Assembly (NCBI RefSeq): GCF_002929305.1
Contig: NZ_PJIO01000003.1
Span: 310,001 to 374,000, forward strand
Source of the DNA: Arthrobacter sp. GMC3
GTDB lineage: Bacteria > Actinomycetota > Actinomycetes > Actinomycetales > Micrococcaceae
Length of the DNA stretch: 64,000 nucleotides
Direction: 5' to 3'
The position numbers were made by a program, and so were the translations under genes. Positions 59,494-64,000 of the stretch are shown here, in pieces. Positions within the stretch are counted from its first letter, which is position 1; the number at the start of each line of letters is the position of its first letter. The notes beneath the pieces were generated by a model that worked only from the letters and a program-made list of their open reading frames with translations, had not been told where the DNA came from and searched no databases.

Positions 59494-60851
59494 GCTTCAA
59501 CCTTTTCATCTAGGTGGCTGGCTTCGACCGGGCTTGGCGCCGTGGCGAAGGTTTCGCTGTGCGGCGAGAAGCTACCGGAGATGCGGCCGCCAAAGTCGTA
59601 GGCCGATTCGGCGTGGACCGAGACGTCGATTCCTGCCACCTCGTGGTCGTTGGAGATCCTAAAGCCCATGGTCTTGTTGATGATCCAGCCAATGATGTAG
59701 GCCAGGGTGAAGGAGTAGATCATCACGGCGAAGGCGCCGATTGACTGCTTACCCAGTAGTTCCAGCCCGCCACCGTAGAACAATCCGTTTCCGGCCGCCG
59801 GTGCATTGGGATCGGCGGCGAGGCCGATGAACAAAGTGCCCAAGATGCCACCCACAAGGTGGACGCCCACCACATCCAGGGAATCGTCAAAGCCAAGCCG
59901 GTACTTCAGGCCGACGGCCAGCGCACAGACGGCTCCAGCCAGCAGACCCAGCACCAGCGACCACATGGGGGTGATGGCCGAACATGCCGGTGTGATGGCG
60001 ACCAGGCCGGCCACTGCACCGGACGCTGCACCCAGGGAGGTGGCGTGTCCGTCACGCAATTTCTCCACCAGGAGCCAGCCGAGGATGGCCGCACACGGAG
60101 CTGCCAGCGTATTGATCCAGGCGTAACCAGCCACCGCGTTGGCGCCGAGGGCGGAGCCAGCGTTGAAGCCAAACCAGCCAAACCAGAGCAGGCCGGCGCC
60201 AAGCATCACGAACGGCATGTTGTGCGGGCGGTGGCTGGGGTCCTTGCCGAACCCCTTGCGCTTGCCGAGGATCAGGGCCAATGCCAGGGCCGCAGCGCCG
60301 GCGTTGATGTGCACTGCGGTGCCACCGGCGAAGTCGATGACGCCCAGCCCCTGGCCAATCCAGCCACCTGTCGGGTTGCCGGCGGCGTCCTTGGTGAAGG
60401 AGAAGACCCAGTGGGCAACGGGGAAGTACACCACGGTGACCCAGATGGCGGCGAACGTCATCCAGGCGCCGAACTTGGCGCGGTCGGCAATGGCGCCGGT
60501 GATCAGGGCCACGGTAATGATGGCGAAGACTGCCTGGAAGCCGACAAAGGCGATCTCGGGGATGGTCCCGACCAGGGGCGCTCCTTCACCGGTGTCCAGG
60601 ACGCCTTGGAGGCCGAACTTTTCAAACGGGTTACCCAACAGGCCACCGCCGATGTCGGTGCCGAAGGAGGCCGAGTAGCCAAATAGCACCCACAGGACGC
60701 CGACGACGGCCATGGCGCCGAAGCTCATCATCATCATGTTCAGCACGCCCTTGGCCCGGGTCATGCCGCCGTAAAAGAATGCCAGGCCGGGTGTCATCAG
60801 CAGCACCAGGGCTGCCGAGACGAGGACCCACGCTGTATCGCCAGTGTTCAT
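59490..60851 (-). CDS. amtB: Ammonium transporter AmtB
   Basis: A 453-residue 11-TM ammonium channel. Start ATG 60851 (MNTGDTAWVLVSAALVLLMT) has AAAGG upstream; the longer frame has no RBS. The pattern TPGLAFFYGGMTRAKGVLNM, then DFAGGTAVHINAGAAALALA with the pore His, and FGFNAGSALGANAVAGYAWI are diagnostic, as is the cytoplasmic C-terminus that binds GlnK. The gene is followed by glnK, overlapping by four bases. A GlnR-type box lies about 110 bases upstream. Confidence 0.96.
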   Translation of the reverse strand: MNTGDTAWVLVSAALVLLMTPGLAFFYGGMTRAKGVLNMMMMSFGAMAVVGVLWVLFGYSASFGTDIGGGLLGNPFEKFGLQGVLDTGEGAPLVGTIPEIAFVGFQAVFAIITVALITGAIADRAKFGAWMTFAAIWVTVVYFPVAHWVFSFTKDAAGNPTGGWIGQGLGVIDFAGGTAVHINAGAAALALALILGKRKGFGKDPSHRPHNMPFVMLGAGLLWFGWFGFNAGSALGANAVAGYAWINTLAAPCAAILGWLLVEKLRDGHATSLGAASGAVAGLVAITPACSAITPMWSLVLGLLAGAVCALAVGLKYRLGFDDSLDVVGVHLVGGILGTLFIGLAADPNAPAAGNGLFYGGGLELLGKQSIGAFAVMIYSFTLAYIIGWIINKTMGFRISNDHEVAGIDVSVHAESAYDFGGRISGSFSPHSETFATAPSPVEASHLDEKVEA

Positions 60852-60961
60852 GTGCTCTGGCCTTTCGTTCCGAGTGGAGTTGCGCACCGCTTCATAAGGG
60901 CTGGGGCAATTTGGTCACTCATAACGATGGTTCAGCAGTGTTTCGACCGGACACGGCAATA

Positions 60962-60977
60962 ATTTCGGTGACGTTAC
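60962..60977 (-). promoter_or_regulatory. GlnR-like box upstream of amtB
   Basis: On the - strand GTAAC-GTCACC-GAAAT matches the actinobacterial GlnR consensus GTnAC-n6-GaAAC with one changed base, and lies about 110 bases before the amtB start, a typical activation distance. It overlaps the ftsY terminator tail, so the region is dual-use. Confidence 0.45.
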
Positions 60978-61011
60978 AAAAAGCGGCGACAGGTTAACTT
61001 CCTGTCGCCGC
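60978..61011 (-). terminator. Terminator after ftsY
   Basis: GCGGCGACAGG pairs perfectly with CCTGTCGCCGC around TTAACTT. On the - strand it is followed by TTTTTGTAAC. It ends the ftsY transcript. Confidence 0.88.
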
Positions 61012-61050
61012 CATGTTTCCGGCGCGTTACACGCCGGGCACCATTCCCTT

Positions 61051-62238
61051 TTAGGAGAGCAGTGCGTCCACAAAGTTCTCGGCATCGAAGGGTGCCAAAT
61101 CGTCGGCGCCTTCGCCTAGGCCGATCAGTTTCACCGGCACGCCCAGGGTCTTCTGGATGGCCACCACGATTCCGCCCTTGGCGGTGCCGTCGAGCTTAGT
61201 GAGCACGATGCCGGTAATGTTCACAACCTCCGAGAACACCTTGGCCTGGGTCAGGCCGTTCTGGCCGGTGGTGGCATCCAGTACCAGCAGCACCTCATCC
61301 ACTGTGGCCTGCTTTTCAATGACGCGCTTGACCTTGCCGAGCTCGTCCATCAGGCCCACCTTGTTTTGCAGGCGGCCGGCCGTGTCAATCATGACGACGT
61401 CTACTTCTTGGTCGATACCTGCCTTCACGGCCTCAAAGGCGACGGACGCCGGGTCTGCGCCGTCGACGTCGGACTTCACGGTGGGCACACCAACGCGGGC
61501 ACCCCAGGTTGCCAACTGCTCGGCCGCTGCCGCACGGAAGGTGTCCGCCGCACCCAAGAGCACATCCTTATCCTCGGCAACCAGCACGCGGGCCAGCTTG
61601 CCAACCGTGGTGGTCTTACCGACGCCGTTGACACCCACCACCATCAGGACCGCCGGGCGATCATCGTGACGGTCAATGTTCAAGGAGCGGTCCATGGTGG
61701 GATCGACAAGCTTGATCAATTCCTCACGCAACATGGCCTGGACATGTTCGGGGCTGCGAGTGCCCAAAACCTTGACCCGCTCGCGCAGAGTATCAACGAG
61801 CTCCATAGTGGAGTCGGTGCCGATGTCGGCCAGCAGGAGCGTTTCCTCGACCTCTTCCCACACGTTCTCATCGATGGTGTCGCGGGCCAGCAACGCCAGC
61901 AGCCCCTTGCCCAAGGCATTGTTTGACTTGGACAGGCGGGCGCGCAGGCGGACCAGGCGTCCCTCCACGGGCAGCGGCTTCTCCAGTTCGGGAGCCGTTT
62001 CCGCCACTTCAACGGCAGCCTCCGACGCCGGAGCAATGGTTTCGGGGCGATCCTCAAGCAAGGTTCCCGTTGCGGAGGCGGCTGAGCCGTCCCCATCAAG
62101 GGGCGCGGGATCGTTGGCGTCGCGCGGGCCCGTGTAGTTTTGGCTGTTGCGCCGTGCCTTCAGGAAGACGGGGATGAAGCCGCCAATGACGGCAAGCCCA
62201 ACGACGATGGTCAAGATGATGGCAAGAGTTTCATTCAC
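61051..62238 (-). CDS. ftsY: Signal recognition particle receptor FtsY
   Basis: A 395-residue SRP receptor GTPase. An N-terminal hydrophobic helix (residues 6-27, AIILTIVVGLAVIGGFIPVF) anchors it to the membrane, unlike the amphipathic E. coli form; an acidic linker (about 30-90) follows. The NG domain carries VVGVNGVGKTTTVGKLARVL, DVVMIDTAGRLQNKVGLMDE and LTKLDGTAKGGIVVAI, with the family RxxxD-like GADTFRAAAAEQL. It pairs with Ffh at the translocon. A terminator follows. Confidence 0.95.
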   Translation of the reverse strand: MNETLAIILTIVVGLAVIGGFIPVFLKARRNSQNYTGPRDANDPAPLDGDGSAASATGTLLEDRPETIAPASEAAVEVAETAPELEKPLPVEGRLVRLRARLSKSNNALGKGLLALLARDTIDENVWEEVEETLLLADIGTDSTMELVDTLRERVKVLGTRSPEHVQAMLREELIKLVDPTMDRSLNIDRHDDRPAVLMVVGVNGVGKTTTVGKLARVLVAEDKDVLLGAADTFRAAAAEQLATWGARVGVPTVKSDVDGADPASVAFEAVKAGIDQEVDVVMIDTAGRLQNKVGLMDELGKVKRVIEKQATVDEVLLVLDATTGQNGLTQAKVFSEVVNITGIVLTKLDGTAKGGIVVAIQKTLGVPVKLIGLGEGADDLAPFDAENFVDALLS

Positions 62239-62287
62239 TCCCCCAGTCTCTCACGAGGGGTTTGCGCTGGGCGGGTGAGCTCTAGCT

Positions 62288-63574
62288 GTGACAAACTCGA
62301 TGGTGATGTCCGCAAAAAATCTCCCGCACAAAGCCGTTGTCAGAGTTCCTCGAGAAATCAAGGTTCTGATTGCCGCCGCATTCCTGATTGCCATCGGTTT
62401 CGGCATTGTGGCCCCCGTCCTGCCCCAATTCGCCCAAAGCTTTGATGTCAGCGTCAGTGCTGCCGCCGTGGTGGTGAGCGTGTTTGCCTTTACCCGCTTG
62501 ATCTTTGCCCCGCTCAGCGGTGTGTTGGTTGAGAGGTGGGGCGAACGCAGCACCTACGTTGTGGGCATCCTCATTGTGGGGGCGTCGTCTGCCGCCTGCG
62601 CTTTTGCGCAAAATTATTGGCAGCTACTACTCTTCCGCGGCCTAGGCGGCATCGGGTCCACCATGTTTACGGTTGCCGCCATGGGCCTGCTGATCAGGCT
62701 GGCTCCCCCGCAGGCCCGCGGCAAAGTTTCCAGCCTCTACGCGGGATCATTCCTGCTGGGCAATATCGCCGGCCCTGCTGTGGGTGGTCTCTTGGCCGGT
62801 TTCGGCATGCAATTGCCGTTCCTGGTGTACGCGGGGGCGCTGTTGGTGGTCGCCATCTTGGTGGCCACACAGCTCCCTGCCATGAAGGCCACCGCGGTTA
62901 GTGCTGGGACCGCCGCACCAGCCAAAGCCGCAGCGTTGCCCTTGAGTACGGCCTTGGGGATACCCGCCTACCGTGCCGTGTTGACCTCAGGCTTCGCCAA
63001 CGGCTGGTCGGCTTTCGGCATTCGGATGGCGCTTGTGCCGTTGTTTGCCACCGTGGCCTTGGGTGCCGGACCGGAGGTGGCAGGCATTTCACTGGCAGTC
63101 TTCGCCATCGGAACCGCTATTGCGCTGACCTTTTCGGGAAGGCTTGCCGACTCGTGGGGCCGCAAACCCATGATCCTGGCAGGGCTGGCCGTCAATGGTG
63201 CTGCCATGGGCGTGCTGGGGTTCACGGGCAACGAATTCTGGTTCTTCCTGGTGTCCGCCATTGCTGGCTTGGGCAGCGGGTTGATGGGCCCGGCCCAGCA
63301 GGCAAGCGTGGCCGATGTGATCGGCAACAAACGCTCCGGGGGCAAGGTGCTGGCCACCTTCCAGATGAGCTCGGACCTGGGTGCAATCATCGGCCCCATT
63401 GCCGCAGGCGTCCTGGTTGATTTCTTCTCCTATGGGCTGGCGTTCGCCATGGCCACCGTGGTTTCGGTGATCAGCATGGCGTTCTGGCTCTCCGCCAAGG
63501 ACACCCACCGGGAAGTGGAGTTGGTGTCGGAAAAGGTGCCAGGGACTAAAACGGCCAGCGGACCTCAGGGTTAG
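62288..63574 (+). CDS. MFS transporter (DHA1-like, 12 TM)
   Basis: A 428-residue membrane transporter. Twelve hydrophobic segments are visible, with motif A between helices 2 and 3 (FAPLSGVLVERWGERSTYVV) and a second copy in the C-half (FSGRLADSWGRKPMILAG), and a GPAVGGLLAGFG-type motif C. Start GTG 62288 or ATG 62300 cannot be separated. Substrate is unknown; drug or sugar efflux is typical. Its stop overlaps the convergent FMN reductase gene by four bases. Confidence 0.88.
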   Translation: MTNSMVMSAKNLPHKAVVRVPREIKVLIAAAFLIAIGFGIVAPVLPQFAQSFDVSVSAAAVVVSVFAFTRLIFAPLSGVLVERWGERSTYVVGILIVGASSAACAFAQNYWQLLLFRGLGGIGSTMFTVAAMGLLIRLAPPQARGKVSSLYAGSFLLGNIAGPAVGGLLAGFGMQLPFLVYAGALLVVAILVATQLPAMKATAVSAGTAAPAKAAALPLSTALGIPAYRAVLTSGFANGWSAFGIRMALVPLFATVALGAGPEVAGISLAVFAIGTAIALTFSGRLADSWGRKPMILAGLAVNGAAMGVLGFTGNEFWFFLVSAIAGLGSGLMGPAQQASVADVIGNKRSGGKVLATFQMSSDLGAIIGPIAAGVLVDFFSYGLAFAMATVVSVISMAFWLSAKDTHREVELVSEKVPGTKTASGPQG

Positions 63575-64000
63575 ACAACAGGCCTTAGTGCCCGCAGGGC
63601 AGTTGACGCTTGGACCGCTGCAGCCAGTTCAAGAAGTGCTGCGCCGTGTAGCTGACACAATTCAGCGGCCCTCCCGCTGGGAGCCCCAGCGTCGTCGAAG
63701 TCCCTGCCCTGAAAGAACAGATCCGGCGCTAAAACCTGGGTGCCGAAGAAGCCGCTCAGCGTGTTGGCAAGGTCCCTTGTCCCGAGGAAGTGGGCACTAG
63801 AGGCACCCGTCATGACGACGGCGACGGGCGTGCCGGCCAACGGTTCCTCGCCCTGTTTACGGTCGATCTTCTCCAGCAGGGCGCGCAAGGCTGCCGTGTG
63901 CGAGGCCCTGTAAGTGGGGCTGCCGAAGACGACGGCGTCGGCCCGGGCAATCCTGTCAACGGCCGCGGGATCGTCGTGTCGGATCAGCTCGGTTTGTGCA
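63571..64000 (-). CDS. NAD(P)H-dependent FMN reductase family protein, partial (5' end outside window)
   Basis: The frame stays open to base 64000 on the - strand, so the N-terminus with the FMN-phosphate loop is missing; 142 residues remain. The visible part has the flavodoxin-like pattern DAVVFGSPTYRASHTAALRA, then VAVVMTGASSAHFLGTRDLA and a C-terminal helix, as in MsuE/SsuE-type reductases. These reduce FMN with NAD(P)H for two-component monooxygenases. Its stop overlaps that of the MFS gene. Confidence 0.8.
   Translation of the reverse strand, partial: AQTELIRHDDPAAVDRIARADAVVFGSPTYRASHTAALRALLEKIDRKQGEEPLAGTPVAVVMTGASSAHFLGTRDLANTLSGFFGTQVLAPDLFFQGRDFDDAGAPSGRAAELCQLHGAALLELAAAVQASTALRALRPVV

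Noticed and set aside
1..64000. CRISPR arrays, rRNA genes and insertion sequences
   Set aside because: No spaced direct repeats of CRISPR type, no rRNA stretches and no transposase frames were seen on reading both strands.

Overview
The window reads as chromosome from a high-GC Gram-positive bacterium of the Micrococcaceae (Arthrobacter type) with the late half of a siphovirus prophage at its left end. Support for this comes from the actinobacterial gene orders dprA-comM-yraN-DUF2469-rnhB-lepB-rplS, rpsP-khpA-rimM-trmD and fasR-fabD-fabH-acpP-fabF-DUF3145, from the homodimeric pyruvate dehydrogenase E1 (aceE), and from strong GGAGG-type ribosome binding sites. The species cannot be fixed from the sequence alone.

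Region 1 (1-18.1 kb, + strand) is a compact late operon in canonical order: end of the large terminase, portal, minor capsid protein, scaffold, major capsid, head-tail connector and closure proteins, major tail protein, tail-assembly chaperone with a -1 programmed frameshift, tape measure (1059 aa), distal tail, minor tail proteins (one with a Peptidase_S74-type self-processing chaperone domain), CHAP endolysin and two small membrane proteins (holin candidates). One gene on the opposite strand (3641-3907) sits between minor capsid protein and scaffold like a moron. The operon ends at a strong terminator (18109-18153). A tRNA-Val gene follows, with its 3' end facing the phage, as expected for tRNA-targeted integration. 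The integrase and early genes must lie left of the window.

Region 2 (18.6-29.7 kb) carries a sirtuin, an AhpE-type peroxiredoxin and a DUF3052 gene on the - strand. Then aceE and the type II fatty-acid synthase operon (fasR, fabD, fabH, acpP, fabF) run on the + strand, followed by a convergent DUF3145 gene. This places acetyl-CoA production next to fatty-acid chain initiation and elongation and its likely activator FasR.

Region 3 (29.9-46 kb, mostly - strand) is a conserved information-processing block: rpsP, khpA, rimM, trmD, rplS, two lepB paralogues, rnhB, DUF2469, yraN, comM, dprA and xerC. Two insertions interrupt it. One is an MFS exporter with a TetR regulator (40.6-42.8 kb). The other is a 923-aa UPF1-like helicase fused to a DUF2726-like nuclease, placed between dprA and xerC.

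Region 4 (45.3-54.4 kb, - strand) holds small metabolic genes (VOC dioxygenase, GNAT, an alpha/beta hydrolase that lacks its nucleophile) and a complete Dpp/Opp-type peptide ABC importer with fused ATPases.

Region 5 (54.6-64 kb) has ffh and ftsY (SRP pathway), a glucose-6-phosphate dehydrogenase, amtB-glnK (ammonium uptake and PII control), an MFS transporter and a partial FMN reductase. Between zwf and glnK lies a wHTH-DUF559 (Vsr-like) gene flanked by two directly repeated 91-bp elements with TATGCGCA-containing inverted ends. With the inserted helicase-nuclease, this is the most interesting unexplained structure in the window.
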